The translations under genes and the position numbers were made by a program. A DNA stretch of 64,000 bases from Flagellimonas lutaonensis (GTDB lineage Bacteria > Bacteroidota > Bacteroidia > Flavobacteriales > Flavobacteriaceae), in NCBI RefSeq assembly GCF_000963865.1, contig NZ_CP011071.1:1988501-2052500 (forward strand), written 5' to 3'. The notes under the pieces are model-generated. The model searched no databases. It had not been told where the DNA came from and saw only the letters and a program-made list of their open reading frames with translations. Below are positions 43,638-54,268 of this stretch, piece by piece; positions within the stretch are counted from its first letter, which is position 1; each line of letters starts with the position of its first letter.

Positions 43638-46268
43638 ATGGCAGGAAACTCATCAATACGATTAAATAAGGTACTAAGGGAATTGAATATTTCGCTTGAT
43701 CGTGCCGTGGATTATCTGGCTTCCCAAGGGCACGAGGTTGAGGCTAGGCCTACGACCAAGATCAGTGAGGAAGTGTACCAGGTATTGTTGGATGAGTTCC
43801 AGACAGACAAGAGTAAGAAGGTCGCATCAAAAGAGGTTGCCGAAGAAAAGCAAAAAGAGAAGGAGGCCCTGCGCATGCAGATCGAACAAGAGCAAGAAGA
43901 GCGCAGATTGGCCCGTGAAAAGAGAAACGAAGTTGATGTGATCAAGGCCAAGGCCGAACTTTCAGGTCCGAAAACGGTTGGCAAAATCGACCTTGACAAA
44001 AAATCGGAGCCAAAGGCAAAAGAAGATAAGAAGGCGGAGGTCAAAGAGGAAAAGAAGGAAGAGCCCAAGGTGTCCAAAGCAGCGCCGGAAAAACCCGTAG
44101 CCAAGAAAGCGGTAGAGGTACAGCCAGAGCCGGAATCCATAGAGACCCAATACAAAAAGTTATCGGGCCCCAAGATTACCGGAGACAAGATAGACCTGTC
44201 CAAATTCGAAAAACCCAAGAAAAAGAAAGAGGAAAGTGCTGCTGACAAGGCTTCAGACAGGAAAAAACGTAGAAGACGAATCATAAGCAAGCCTTCGGCG
44301 GATCAGGCAGGCAAGGGAAAAACAGGCCGAAAAGGACAACGTCAGCCGATAAATAAGGTCGAGCCCACAGAAGAAGAGGTGCAAAAGCAAGTACGCGAGA
44401 CCTTAGAGAAACTCCAAGGAAAGTCTGGCAAGGGCAAGGGGGCCAAGTACCGAAGAGAGAAAAGGGACCTTCACCGCCAACAGACCGAAAAAGATCTAGA
44501 ACAACAAGAGCGCGAAAGCAAAATCCTGAAGGTTACAGAGTTTGTGACCGTGAACGAGGTAGCCGCTTTGATGGATGTTTCGACCACCGAGATCATCTCG
44601 GCCTGTATGTCCTTGGGAATCATGGTTACCTTGAACCAAAGACTTGACGCGGAGACACTCACCATTGTTGCGGAAGAGTTTGGTTACGAAGTTGAATTTG
44701 TAACGGCCGAGATTGAAGAGGCAATAGAGGTAGAAGAAGACAGCCCAAAAGATTTGGAGCCCCGGGCGCCCATTGTTACGGTCATGGGTCATGTTGACCA
44801 TGGTAAGACCTCTTTGTTGGACTATATTAGAAAAGAGAATGTGATAGCAGGTGAAAGTGGCGGTATCACACAGCACATTGGCGCGTATAGTGTAACGCTT
44901 GAAAATGGGCAAAAGATTACGTTTCTTGATACTCCCGGCCACGAAGCCTTTACGGCGATGCGTGCGAGGGGTGCCCAGGTCACAGATATTGCCATTATCG
45001 TGGTCGCTGCCGACGACGACATTATGCCACAGACCAAAGAGGCCATTAGCCACGCACAGGCCGCGGGGGTTCCCATTGTGTTTGCCATCAACAAGATAGA
45101 TAGGCCAACGGCCAATCCTGATAAAATCAAAGAAGGTCTTGCCAATATGAACCTGCTGGTTGAAGACTGGGGCGGAAAAATACAATCGCACGATATTTCA
45201 GCCAAAACCGGGGAAGGGGTCAAAGACTTGCTTGAAAAGGTACTGCTTGAAGCCGAGCTGTTAGAGTTGAAGGCCAACCCGAACAAACTGGCCAACGGAA
45301 CGGTTGTTGAAGCGTTTTTAGACAAGGGCCGTGGCTATGTTTCCACAGTGCTTGTACAAGAGGGAACGCTGTGCATTGGCGACTACATTTTGGCCGGTAC
45401 CCATAGCGGTAAGGTAAAGGCCATGCACGATGAGCGTGGAAAAAATGTCAAAAAGGCGGGTCCTGCCACTCCTATCTCTGTTTTGGGATTAGATGGTGCT
45501 CCGCAGGCCGGCGATAAGTTCAATGTATTGGAAGATGAGCGTGAGGCCAAGCAGATTGCAGCCAAACGGGCACAGCTGTTGAGGGAGCAATCGGTGAGGA
45601 CACAGCGCCACATTACATTGGATGAGATTGGAAGACGTATTGCTTTGGGCGAGTTCAAAGAACTGAATATCATACTAAAAGGAGATGTGGATGGTTCTGT
45701 TGAGGCGTTGACCGATTCGTTCCAAAAGCTTTCTACCGATGAAATCCAGGTGAACATCATCCATAAGGGCGTAGGGGCCATTACAGAATCAGATGTACTG
45801 TTGGCCAGTGCCTCAGATGCTGTGATTATCGGGTTCAACGTGCGACCCATGGGCAACGCAAGGGAAATCGCCGATAGGGAGGAAATCGATATTAGAACCT
45901 ACTCCATCATCTACGATGCCATCAACGATTTGAAAGATGCAATGGAAGGTATGCTCTCGCCAGAAATAAAGGAAGAAGTTACCGGTACGGCAGAGATACG
46001 GGAAACTTTCAAGATTTCGAAAGTGGGTACCATTGCCGGTTGTATGGTTACCAGTGGTAAGATTTTTAGAAACTCTCAGATTCGTCTGATCCGCGATGGA
46101 GTGGTTGTCTTTACAGGTGAATTGTCATCGCTGAAACGCTTCAAAGATGATGTGAAAGAGGTGGCCAAAGGCTATGATTGTGGTATGCAGATAAAGAACT
46201 ACAATGATATCAGGGAAGGTGATATCATCGAAGCCTTCCAAGAAGTCGCCGTTAAGAAAAAGCTATAA
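43638..46268 (+). CDS. infB: Translation initiation factor IF-2
   Basis: An 876-residue IF-2. The N-terminus has the IF2_N motif ([20 protein letters not shown]), followed by a long Lys/Glu-rich region to about residue 290 and a second IF2_N-like segment. The GTPase domain begins near residue 375 with G1 [12 protein letters not shown]3 [10 protein letters not shown] and G4 [10 protein letters not shown]. Domains II-IV follow, with [20 protein letters not shown] and the fMet-tRNA-binding C-terminus ([20 protein letters not shown]-like region). It places initiator tRNA on the 30S subunit. Last gene of the operon. Confidence 0.97.
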   Translation: MAGNSSIRLNKVLRELNISLDRAVDYLASQGHEVEARPTTKISEEVYQVLLDEFQTDKSKKVASKEVAEEKQKEKEALRMQIEQEQEERRLAREKRNEVDVIKAKAELSGPKTVGKIDLDKKSEPKAKEDKKAEVKEEKKEEPKVSKAAPEKPVAKKAVEVQPEPESIETQYKKLSGPKITGDKIDLSKFEKPKKKKEESAADKASDRKKRRRRIISKPSADQAGKGKTGRKGQRQPINKVEPTEEEVQKQVRETLEKLQGKSGKGKGAKYRREKRDLHRQQTEKDLEQQERESKILKVTEFVTVNEVAALMDVSTTEIISACMSLGIMVTLNQRLDAETLTIVAEEFGYEVEFVTAEIEEAIEVEEDSPKDLEPRAPIVTVMGHVDHGKTSLLDYIRKENVIAGESGGITQHIGAYSVTLENGQKITFLDTPGHEAFTAMRARGAQVTDIAIIVVAADDDIMPQTKEAISHAQAAGVPIVFAINKIDRPTANPDKIKEGLANMNLLVEDWGGKIQSHDISAKTGEGVKDLLEKVLLEAELLELKANPNKLANGTVVEAFLDKGRGYVSTVLVQEGTLCIGDYILAGTHSGKVKAMHDERGKNVKKAGPATPISVLGLDGAPQAGDKFNVLEDEREAKQIAAKRAQLLREQSVRTQRHITLDEIGRRIALGEFKELNIILKGDVDGSVEALTDSFQKLSTDEIQVNIIHKGVGAITESDVLLASASDAVIIGFNVRPMGNAREIADREEIDIRTYSIIYDAINDLKDAMEGMLSPEIKEEVTGTAEIRETFKISKVGTIAGCMVTSGKIFRNSQIRLIRDGVVVFTGELSSLKRFKDDVKEVAKGYDCGMQIKNYNDIREGDIIEAFQEVAVKKKL

Positions 46269-46292
46269 TATCCAAAAAGAATTCCTGAACGT

Positions 46293-46676
46293 TTAACGCG
46301 AACCCTTATCGGGTTTCAGCAACATGGCATTGGGATATTTCTTGCGAACCTCCAAAAATTTGCGCTCTGCTTCGAGCTTTGTCTTGAAGCGGCCCAACCG
46401 CACCCTGTAAGTGGGTGACTCAAACTCGATTTTTGAATATAAATTCGGAAAATCGACATCCACCCGTGATTTCAATTCTTGGGCCTTTTCATAGCTTCCG
46501 AATCCTACTTGGATCTGGTAGAAATCAGATTTTGAATTGACGCTTTTATAGACATCCAAAAGTTTGTCTATCCGTTCATCTTGTTTAATGTTTACAGTAC
46601 CCTGCTGGGCGTTCACGGTATAGAGAATGCCAGTTGAAAGTATACAGAAGATAAGGGTTTTCGAAATTCTCTCCAT
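46293..46676 (-). CDS. Secreted SPOR-domain protein
   Basis: A 127-residue protein with a signal peptide (MERISKTLIFCILSTGILYT, then VNAQQ) and a C-terminal SPOR domain (FYQIQVGFGSYEKAQELKSR, then YRVRLGRFKTKLEAERKFLE). SPOR domains bind denuded peptidoglycan glycan at division sites. It is convergent with infB. The ATG at 46676 is chosen because the signal peptide begins there; an ATG at 46700 adds eight unlikely residues. A TAAATTTG -7-like element on the minus strand at 46698-46705 supports the shorter form. Confidence 0.85.
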   Translation of the reverse strand: MERISKTLIFCILSTGILYTVNAQQGTVNIKQDERIDKLLDVYKSVNSKSDFYQIQVGFGSYEKAQELKSRVDVDFPNLYSKIEFESPTYRVRLGRFKTKLEAERKFLEVRKKYPNAMLLKPDKGSR

Positions 46677-46781
46677 TTTGCGAATAGTATTGAAAAACAA
46701 ATTTAATTTTTTGGTTCTTAAACAGACTGTTTGCAGTTTATTTAGAACAATTATAAATTGTGGATTATAAATCCCTTAACA

Positions 46782-46812
46782 TTTTAAAAATACAGTCTAA
46801 GTCGTATTTTTG
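46782..46812 (+). promoter_or_regulatory. Probable promoter of the act-cox operon
   Basis: TTTT (46782-46785), 19 bp, then TATTTTTG (46805-46812). The -7 is a perfect TAnnTTTG match; the -33 differs from TTTG at its last base. It lies about 85 bp before the actA ATG. Confidence 0.6.
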
Positions 46813-46897
46813 TCAGCAATTTGGGCCGCGGTAAGGGCTAATACACACAGTATCAGTAGTAATTATCGTGCCAAAGTCTGTTAGAATATACGCTAAT

Positions 46898-48274
46898 ATG
46901 AAAAAGGTTTTACACCGCATTCAGATTTCAACGGTTTTAGGTCTAAGTTTATTTCTTTTCGCATTACTTTCAAATCCCTTGTTCGCACAAGAAGAGACTG
47001 CTGCTTCTGCTGATGTCTCGACTGCGGCTACAGAAGAGGCTGGTGGGGGCGACCCCGTAAAGGGCAAACAGCTCTTTAACCAGTATTGTGCGGCTTGTCA
47101 CGCATTGGATAGAAAGATGACCGGCCCTGCCCTGGCCAATGTCGAGACCCGTTTGATGGAAGAGGAAGGGCTTGATAAAGAGTGGTTCTACAGCTGGATC
47201 AAGAACAGCGCGGGCATGATTACCGCTGGCGACCCTTATGCTGTCAGGATCTATAATGAATACAACCAAGCGGCCATGACCGCTTTTCCGACCCTCAGCA
47301 ACGAGGATATCGATGATATTTTGGCCTACACGGCTGCACCGCCGCCTGCACCGGCCGCCCAAACAGATGCCGCGGCCACTACCGCAACTGGCGAGGGTGA
47401 TTCCTCAGGGCTTTCAAATGAAATGGTGTTGGGTGCACTGGCCTTGGTTTTTGGCCTCTTGGTCATCATGTTGGTCTTGGTCAACAAGACCTTGCGCCGT
47501 ATCGCAGAGGCCAATGGGGTAGACCTTCAAAAAGAGCGGGAGAAAAAGATTCCGATTTGGAAAGCCTTTGCACAAAACCAATTCTTGGTCTTTGTCACTG
47601 TTGTCTTTCTGTTGTTGGCAAGTGCCTACTATGCCTATGCGTGGATGATGCAGATCGGCATCGATCAGGGCTATGCCCCGGTACAGCCCATACATTATTC
47701 ACACAAGATACATGCGGGTGACAATAAAATTGAATGTAAGTATTGCCACTCTTCTGCTAGAACCTCGAAACATTCTGGCATACCTTCGTTGAATGTGTGT
47801 ATGAATTGCCACAAGTCCATTTACGAATACAAAGGCAATCCGGAGGGGCCAAGTGCCGAAGATTTGGCGAATGGCTATACCAACGAATTCTACACGAACG
47901 AAATAAAGAAATTATACAAGGCCGTTGGTTGGGATGAAGAAAACCAGCGCTATACAGGTGAGACACAACCAGTGGAATGGGTGCGTATTCACAACTTGCC
48001 TGATTTTGCTTATTTCAATCACTCACAGCACGTATCGGTGGCCGGCATAGAATGTCAAACGTGTCACGGTCCTGTGGAGGAAATGGAGGTTATGTACCAA
48101 TATTCACCTTTGACCATGGGCTGGTGCATCGAATGCCACCGTGAGACGAATGTAAAGCTTGCCGATAATCCCTATTACGAAAAGATTCACAATGAGCTTT
48201 CTAAAAAATACGGGGTGGAAGAGTTGACTGCCGCACAGATGGGAGCTTTGGAGTGTGGTAAGTGTCACTATTAA
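46898..48274 (+). CDS. actA: Alternative complex III subunit A, multiheme c (fused N-terminal monoheme domain)
   Basis: A 458-residue protein with a signal peptide (ending NPLFAQEE). An N-terminal monoheme cytochrome c domain has CAACH and QAAMTAFPTLSNEDIDD. A transmembrane helix lies at about residues 165-190 and a second at about 215-235. The C-terminal periplasmic domain has five more c-heme motifs: CKYCH, CMNCH, CQTCH, CIECH and CGKCH. It passes electrons from the ActB iron-sulfur clusters to cytochrome c or the oxidase. Standard ActA is pentaheme, so here a sixth heme domain is fused at the front, as in other flavobacteria. It is the first gene of actABCDEF-coxBA. Confidence 0.93.
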   Translation: MKKVLHRIQISTVLGLSLFLFALLSNPLFAQEETAASADVSTAATEEAGGGDPVKGKQLFNQYCAACHALDRKMTGPALANVETRLMEEEGLDKEWFYSWIKNSAGMITAGDPYAVRIYNEYNQAAMTAFPTLSNEDIDDILAYTAAPPPAPAAQTDAAATTATGEGDSSGLSNEMVLGALALVFGLLVIMLVLVNKTLRRIAEANGVDLQKEREKKIPIWKAFAQNQFLVFVTVVFLLLASAYYAYAWMMQIGIDQGYAPVQPIHYSHKIHAGDNKIECKYCHSSARTSKHSGIPSLNVCMNCHKSIYEYKGNPEGPSAEDLANGYTNEFYTNEIKKLYKAVGWDEENQRYTGETQPVEWVRIHNLPDFAYFNHSQHVSVAGIECQTCHGPVEEMEVMYQYSPLTMGWCIECHRETNVKLADNPYYEKIHNELSKKYGVEELTAAQMGALECGKCHY

Positions 48275-48295
48275 TAAAGAAGTTATTTCAGTTAT

Positions 48296-51200
48296 ATGGC
48301 ATCAAACAAGAGATATTGGAAGAGTGAAGCGGAGTTGAATCCCAACGATTCCATTGTTGAGACGCTTAGACAGAATGAATTCGTGGAAGAGATTCCAGTT
48401 GATGAGTTTTTGGGCGACAAGGAAAATTTGTCGGCCAGCACCACCAACCGAAGGGATTTCTTGAAATATGTAGGGTTCAGTACCGCTGCAGCTTCATTGG
48501 CTGCCTGTGAGGGTCCGGTAAGAAAATCCATTCCCTATGTGGTTCAGCCCGATAGAATAGTGCCCGGCGTGGCCAACTATTATGCCACCACCATTGCAGA
48601 TGGCTTTGATTTTGCCAGTATTTTGGTAAAGACCCGAGAGGGCCGTCCTATAAAAATAGAGAACAATACCGAGGCAAAAGTAAAGGGCAGTGCCAATGCA
48701 AGGGTGCAGGCCTCTGTTCTTTCACTTTATGATAGCAAGCGGGTACAGGGCCCGATCGATAACGCCAATGGCGAACCTATCGATTGGGATGTGCTTGATG
48801 CCAATGTAAAGGCCAAATTGGGTTCCTTAAAAAACTCGGGCAAGAAAGTTGTATTAATGACGCAGACTTATGCGAGCCCTTCGACTGAGCGGTTGATCAG
48901 TGAGTTTTCAGAAGCCCAAGGGAATGTAGAGCATGTTGTATATGACGCCATTTCAGAAGATGCCGCATTAAGCGCATACGAGAAGGCATATGGAGAATGG
49001 GCCTTGGCGGATTACGATTTTTCGAAGGCTGATCTGATTGTTTCATTCGGTGCTGATTTTCTTGGAGATTGGCAAGGCGGAGGTTATGATGATGGCTATG
49101 CGAAAGGCCGTATTCCGAAAAACGGAAAAATGTCAAGGCACATCCAGCTCGAGTCAAATATGTCTTTGACCGGCGCCAATGCCGATAAAAGAATTCCGTT
49201 GACTCCGACACAACAGAAAGTTGCTTTGGCAAAATTATATGGTAAGTTAAACGGAAGCAGTGTGGGAGGCGGTACTTCAGAAGTTGATGGCGTTGTTGAC
49301 AGCATCGCGGCCCAGATCAGAAAGGCCGGGAGCAAAGCTGTTGTTGTAACGGGGCTAGACGATGTAAATGCGCAGATCGTTGTGTTGGCCATCAATAAAA
49401 TGTTGGCGAGCGAGGCGTTTGATCCCAAAAACCCACGATACGTTAGACAGGGCAATACCGCAAAGGTGCGTCAGCTGGTTGATGATATGAATGCAGGCCG
49501 TGTCGGTTTGTTGATAATGGATGGCGTTAACCCTGTATATTCTTTGCCGAACACAGATGAATTTGTAACGGGCCTTGACAACGTCGACATGTCGGTGAGC
49601 TTCTCATTCAACAATAATGAAACGGCCCAATCTTCTGATTATGTGGCGGCGGCCTCCCATTACCTAGAGTCTTGGGGCGATGCCCAATTTAAGAAAGGAC
49701 ATTACAGTCTTACCCAGCCCACTATTCGAGAGTTGTTCGACACAAGACAGTTTCAAACGGCTTTGCTGAAATGGATGGGCAGTGATAAGACGTATTACGA
49801 TTACATCCGTGAGACGTGGGAAACCAACATCCTCAATGGAAACAGTTGGAACCAAGCATTGCACGATGGTGTTTTGATACAAGAGACTATGGTTGTTGAG
49901 GCCGAAGAAGGTGATCAACGACAGGTGTCCACAGAAGAAGTTTCCGAAGAAAACACAGAATCGACCATTGTTCCAATCGCTTCTGCCGTTCGCTCGTTGG
50001 CAAATGCCACCAGTGGCGGAACCGAATTGGTGCTCTATTCAAAAGTAGGTATGGGCGATGGTCGTCAGGCCAACAACCCTTGGCTGCAAGAGTTTCCCGA
50101 TCCCATTACCAGGGTCACTTGGGACAACTATGTGACTGTTTCAAAGGCCGATGCTGAAAAGTGGGGCTTTGAAAACTGGAACGTGGCCAACGGTGGTCTC
50201 AACGGGAGCTATGCAAAATTGACGGTGGATGGCAGTACGCTCGATGGGGTGCCTGTAATCATCCAACCTGGTCAGGCACCAGGTACCATCGGTCTTTCTT
50301 TTGGATATGGGAAGCAGGCCGGCATGAAGTCTGAAATGCAGACAGGTGTCAATGCTTACAGGCTCTATAAAGATTTCAACAGCATACAATCGGTCTCGAT
50401 TGAAAAATCAACTGGTGAGCATGAGTTTGCTTGTATACAGTTGCACAATACCTTGATGGGTCGTGGTGATATCATCAAAGAGACGACACTTGAGATATTC
50501 AACACCAAAGACCACCATGAATGGAACCCCGTTCCGGTCGTGTCTTTGAACCACCAAGAGGTTCCGGCTACTTCGGTGGACCTCTGGGATGAGTTTGACC
50601 GCAGCATCGGGCACCATTTCAACATGTCTATCGACTTGAACGCCTGTACGGGCTGTGGGGCCTGTGTCATTGCCTGTCATGCCGAGAACAATGTTCCGGT
50701 GGTCGGTAAGCAAGAGGTCAGAAAATCAAGGGATATGCACTGGTTGCGTATCGATAGGTACTATTCATCTGAAGATACCTTTAGGGCAGATGTAGAAGAA
50801 AAAGAAAACTCGGAAAGTGGTTATAGAAATACCATGTTGGAGTTGGAAAATCCGGCTGCAAACCCACAAGTGGCCTTCCAGCCTGTGATGTGCCAGCACT
50901 GCAACCATGCACCCTGTGAAACGGTATGTCCGGTGGCAGCTACGGTTCACAGCCGTCAGGGCCAGAACCATATGGCATACAACCGTTGTGTGGGTACGCG
51001 TTATTGTGCGAACAACTGTCCGTACAAAGTACGTCGTTTCAACTGGTTCCTTTACAACAACAACGACGAGTTTGATTACCACATGAACAACGACTTGGGC
51101 AAGATGGTCATCAACCCTGACGTGAATGTACGTTCACGCGGGGTGATGGAGAAATGCTCCATGTGTATCCAAATGACGCAAAAAGCAATTTTGGATGCCA

Positions 51201-51415
51201 AGAGGGAAGGTCGTCCGGTCAAGGATGAGGAATTCCAGACCGCATGTTCGGCAGCATGTAGCACCGGTGCCATTGTGTTCGGTGATATCAACGATGAGAG
51301 CAGTGAAGTGGCCAAGTTGAAAGAAGATGATAGAATGTACCACTTGTTGGAGCATGTGGGCACAAAACCCAACGTGTTCTATCATGTGAAGGTCAGAAAT
51401 ACAGACGAGGCATAA
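48296..51415 (+). CDS. actB: Alternative complex III subunit B, iron-sulfur / molybdopterin-like
   Basis: A 1039-residue protein. A twin-arginine-type signal (NRRDFLKYVGFSTAAASLAA) is unusually far in, at about residues 45-65, after a long acidic N-terminus. Residues to about 740 form a molybdopterin-oxidoreductase-like B1 domain without the cofactor-binding signatures of active enzymes. The C-terminal B2 domain holds ferredoxin-type Cys clusters: CTGCGACVIACHAEN, CQHCNHAPCETVCPV, CVGTRYCANNCPY and CSMCIQ. It accepts electrons from the quinol site at ActC and delivers them to the ActA hemes. The gap to actA is 21 bp. Confidence 0.95.
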   Translation: MASNKRYWKSEAELNPNDSIVETLRQNEFVEEIPVDEFLGDKENLSASTTNRRDFLKYVGFSTAAASLAACEGPVRKSIPYVVQPDRIVPGVANYYATTIADGFDFASILVKTREGRPIKIENNTEAKVKGSANARVQASVLSLYDSKRVQGPIDNANGEPIDWDVLDANVKAKLGSLKNSGKKVVLMTQTYASPSTERLISEFSEAQGNVEHVVYDAISEDAALSAYEKAYGEWALADYDFSKADLIVSFGADFLGDWQGGGYDDGYAKGRIPKNGKMSRHIQLESNMSLTGANADKRIPLTPTQQKVALAKLYGKLNGSSVGGGTSEVDGVVDSIAAQIRKAGSKAVVVTGLDDVNAQIVVLAINKMLASEAFDPKNPRYVRQGNTAKVRQLVDDMNAGRVGLLIMDGVNPVYSLPNTDEFVTGLDNVDMSVSFSFNNNETAQSSDYVAAASHYLESWGDAQFKKGHYSLTQPTIRELFDTRQFQTALLKWMGSDKTYYDYIRETWETNILNGNSWNQALHDGVLIQETMVVEAEEGDQRQVSTEEVSEENTESTIVPIASAVRSLANATSGGTELVLYSKVGMGDGRQANNPWLQEFPDPITRVTWDNYVTVSKADAEKWGFENWNVANGGLNGSYAKLTVDGSTLDGVPVIIQPGQAPGTIGLSFGYGKQAGMKSEMQTGVNAYRLYKDFNSIQSVSIEKSTGEHEFACIQLHNTLMGRGDIIKETTLEIFNTKDHHEWNPVPVVSLNHQEVPATSVDLWDEFDRSIGHHFNMSIDLNACTGCGACVIACHAENNVPVVGKQEVRKSRDMHWLRIDRYYSSEDTFRADVEEKENSESGYRNTMLELENPAANPQVAFQPVMCQHCNHAPCETVCPVAATVHSRQGQNHMAYNRCVGTRYCANNCPYKVRRFNWFLYNNNDEFDYHMNNDLGKMVINPDVNVRSRGVMEKCSMCIQMTQKAILDAKREGRPVKDEEFQTACSAACSTGAIVFGDINDESSEVAKLKEDDRMYHLLEHVGTKPNVFYHVKVRNTDEA

Positions 51416-51445
51416 ATAACTAAGTAAGCAACTAGAAGATACATT

Positions 51446-53158
51446 ATGGCGTCGCATTACGAAGCACCTATTCGAAAACCCCTAGTACTTGGTGATAAGG
51501 GATATCATGACGTAACGGTTGACATCGCAGCACCTGTAGAGGGCAAGGCCAACAAACAATGGTGGATTGTGTTCACCATTGCCCTGATGGCATTTCTTTG
51601 GGGTATTGGATGCATCATCTATACCATCTCAACCGGTATTGGGGTATGGGGACTCAACCGAACCGTTAACTGGGCGTGGGATATCACCAACTTTGTATGG
51701 TGGGTGGGTATCGGTCATGCAGGTACCTTGATTTCTGCGGTTCTATTGTTGTTCCGTCAAAAATGGAGAATGGCCATCAACCGTTCGGCAGAGGCCATGA
51801 CCATTTTCTCGGTTATCCAGGCGGGTCTTTTCCCTATTATACACATGGGACGCCCATGGTTGGGGTATTGGGTATTGCCAATACCGAACCAATTTGGTTC
51901 TCTTTGGGTGAACTTTAACTCGCCCCTTCTTTGGGACGTGTTTGCGATCTCTACCTACCTTTCGGTTTCGTTGGTGTTTTGGTGGACGGGATTGCTTCCT
52001 GATTTCGCGATGATCCGCGATAGGGCGGTAAAACCTTTCCAAAAGAAAATATACAGCTTGGTCAGCTTCGGATGGACGGGCCGCGCCAAAGACTGGCAAC
52101 GGTTTGAAGAAGTTTCTTTGGTATTGGCAGGTCTTGCGACCCCGCTGGTACTATCGGTACACACCATTGTATCTTTTGACTTTGCCACTTCGGTCATTCC
52201 TGGTTGGCATACCACTATCTTCCCGCCATATTTCGTTGCCGGGGCGATTTTCTCAGGTTTTGCCATGGTACAGACCCTATTGATCATTATGCGCAAGGTC
52301 TGCAACCTTGAAGCATATATTACCGTACAGCATATCGAGTTGATGAACATTGTGATCATGATCACGGGTTCTATTGTGGGTTGTGCCTACATTACAGAGC
52401 TCTTCATTGCATGGTACTCAGGGGTTGAATACGAGCAGTATGCCTTTTTGAACAGGGCCACAGGACCTTACTGGTGGGCTTATTGGGCCATGATGACCTG
52501 CAACGTGTTCTCGCCACAGGTAATGTGGTTCAAAAAGATTAGGACCAGTATTGTTGCCTCGTTCATTATCTCTATTGTGGTGAACATCGGAATGTGGTTT
52601 GAGCGCTTTGTGATCATTGTGACTTCATTGCACCGTGATTATCTGCCCTCTTCTTGGACTATGTTCTCGCCGACCTTTGTCGATATCGGAATTTTTATTG
52701 GAACAATCGGCTTCTTTTTTGTACTGTTCTTGCTATACTCTAGAACTTTCCCTGTAATTGCGCAGGCAGAGGTAAAATCAATATTGAAGTCATCAGGTGA
52801 ACGCTACAAGAAGCTGCGCGATGAAGGCAAGCCCCTTTATCAAATGCCATCGGCCAAAAAGCTTCCTTTGGAAACCTATACGACCAGTGATACGGCAGAG
52901 AACGTGTCAACACTTCTTGATTCCATTGGAACGTTCAATCCGGAGACTGATACACCAGATGACCTGAAGCAGATAAAGGGTATTGGCCCGCAAATGGAAA
53001 AAGCATTGAACCAAATTGGCATTTATTCGTTCGAACAGGTGAGCCGAATGACCACAAAAGAATACGATTTGCTTGATGAAATCACGGGTTCATTCCCGGG
53101 CAGGGCACAACGGGATGACTGGGCCGGTCAGGCACAAAAATTAAAAAACAAAAAGTAG
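51446..53158 (+). CDS. actC: Alternative complex III subunit C (NrfD-type), with C-terminal HhH domain
   Basis: A 570-residue protein with about ten transmembrane helices of the NrfD/PsrC quinol-binding family (INWAWDITNFVWWVGIGHAG-type region, GRPWLGYWVLPIPN, SFDFATSVIPGWHTTIFPPY). The last 65 residues are an added soluble domain with a helix-hairpin-helix motif (DDLKQIKGIGPQMEKALNQI, GIYSFEQVSRMT), like the tail of the S2 protein at 17240-18436. It oxidises menaquinol and may pump protons. The normal family length is about 450-490 residues. Confidence 0.95.
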   Translation: MASHYEAPIRKPLVLGDKGYHDVTVDIAAPVEGKANKQWWIVFTIALMAFLWGIGCIIYTISTGIGVWGLNRTVNWAWDITNFVWWVGIGHAGTLISAVLLLFRQKWRMAINRSAEAMTIFSVIQAGLFPIIHMGRPWLGYWVLPIPNQFGSLWVNFNSPLLWDVFAISTYLSVSLVFWWTGLLPDFAMIRDRAVKPFQKKIYSLVSFGWTGRAKDWQRFEEVSLVLAGLATPLVLSVHTIVSFDFATSVIPGWHTTIFPPYFVAGAIFSGFAMVQTLLIIMRKVCNLEAYITVQHIELMNIVIMITGSIVGCAYITELFIAWYSGVEYEQYAFLNRATGPYWWAYWAMMTCNVFSPQVMWFKKIRTSIVASFIISIVVNIGMWFERFVIIVTSLHRDYLPSSWTMFSPTFVDIGIFIGTIGFFFVLFLLYSRTFPVIAQAEVKSILKSSGERYKKLRDEGKPLYQMPSAKKLPLETYTTSDTAENVSTLLDSIGTFNPETDTPDDLKQIKGIGPQMEKALNQIGIYSFEQVSRMTTKEYDLLDEITGSFPGRAQRDDWAGQAQKLKNKK

Positions 53159-53160
53159 TT

Positions 53161-53682
53161 ATGGCTTCAAAAGTTATACACGCACTTTATAACGACGATG
53201 ACATCTTGATGCAGGCCGTCAAGAAAGTAAGGGCAGCGCACCATCATATCGAAGAGGTGTACACCCCATTTCCTGTGCACGGCCTTGATAAGGCCCTTGG
53301 CTTGGCAGACACGCGAATTGCCATCACGTCTTTCATGTACGGGTGTTTGGGCTTGACAGTGGCCGTTGTCATGATGAATTATATGATGATAGAAGACTGG
53401 CCACAAGACATTGGCGGAAAGCCAAGTTTCAGCTATTTGGACAATATGCCGGCATTTGTGCCCATCATGTTTGAGATGACCGTTTTCTTTGCGGCCCACT
53501 TAATGGTGATCACTTTTTATTTGAGAAGCAAAATGTGGCCTTTTAAAAAGGCTGAGAATCCAGATGTTAGAACAACCGATGATCACTTTTTGATGGAGGT
53601 TGGGGTGCACAATAATGAGAAAGAACTCATCGAGCTACTGCGGGAAACAGGTGCCGTTGAGGTCAATACTATAGAAAAATAG
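53161..53682 (+). CDS. actD: Alternative complex III subunit D (DUF3341)
   Basis: A 173-residue membrane protein with two helices (about residues 58-80 and 98-122) and soluble N- and C-terminal parts, matching DUF3341/ActD. The N-terminal VIHALYNDDDILMQAVKKVR, then YTPFPVHGLDKALGL segment is typical. It has a structural role in the complex and is set 2 bp after actC, so it is tightly coupled. Confidence 0.94.
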   Translation: MASKVIHALYNDDDILMQAVKKVRAAHHHIEEVYTPFPVHGLDKALGLADTRIAITSFMYGCLGLTVAVVMMNYMMIEDWPQDIGGKPSFSYLDNMPAFVPIMFEMTVFFAAHLMVITFYLRSKMWPFKKAENPDVRTTDDHFLMEVGVHNNEKELIELLRETGAVEVNTIEK

Positions 53683-53691
53683 GGGTAAGAT

Positions 53692-54255
53692 ATGAAGCAG
53701 TTGGTAAAGATAACATCGATATTGGTTCTTGTTCTGCTGGTCGCGGCTTGCGCCGATGAGAACAGGCCCAACTACCAGTACATGCCCAATATGTACGAAC
53801 CGGTAGGTTACGAGACCTATGATGAGGTATATTTTTTGCCTTTGGGAACCGAGGCAATGCAACCTGCAGAAAACACTATTCCCCGGGGCTGGATGCCCTA
53901 TGCGTTTGAGAATACTCTTGAAGGCCGCGAGCTGGCCAGGTTGCAACCCAGCCCGTTAGACTCTTTGAATAGTGAAGAGAATTTGGCCAAGGGTGCCGAG
54001 CTGTATGCGATTTACTGCGCTATTTGCCATGGGGTCAAGGGCGATGGCCAAGGTACTTTGGTCAAAAGGGAAAAAATATTGGGTGTGCCCAGCTATGCCG
54101 ATCCAGGTCGGAATATTACGGTCGGCAGCACCTATCATGTCATGTACTATGGCCTGAACTCAATGGGGTCGTATGCCGCACAATTCGCAAATGAAGAAGA
54201 AATGTGGCAGGTTGCCGAATATGTTATGAAATTAAAGCAAGACTTAACGAAATAA
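53692..54255 (+). CDS. actE: Alternative complex III subunit E, monoheme cytochrome c lipoprotein
   Basis: A 187-residue protein with a lipoprotein signal (LVLVLLVAACADEN) and a class I cytochrome c domain. The heme is bound through CAICH, with a distal Met likely in NSMGSYAAQFANEEEMW. It is anchored in the complex and passes electrons towards the terminal oxidase. It follows actD by 9 bp and precedes actF by 13 bp. Confidence 0.94.
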   Translation: MKQLVKITSILVLVLLVAACADENRPNYQYMPNMYEPVGYETYDEVYFLPLGTEAMQPAENTIPRGWMPYAFENTLEGRELARLQPSPLDSLNSEENLAKGAELYAIYCAICHGVKGDGQGTLVKREKILGVPSYADPGRNITVGSTYHVMYYGLNSMGSYAAQFANEEEMWQVAEYVMKLKQDLTK

Positions 54256-54268
54256 GTAAAAAGAGGTT

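Noticed and set aside
44496-45191. 231-codon minus-strand frame within infB
   Set aside because: Antisense shadow of the IF-2 GTPase domain; no start context, no domain.
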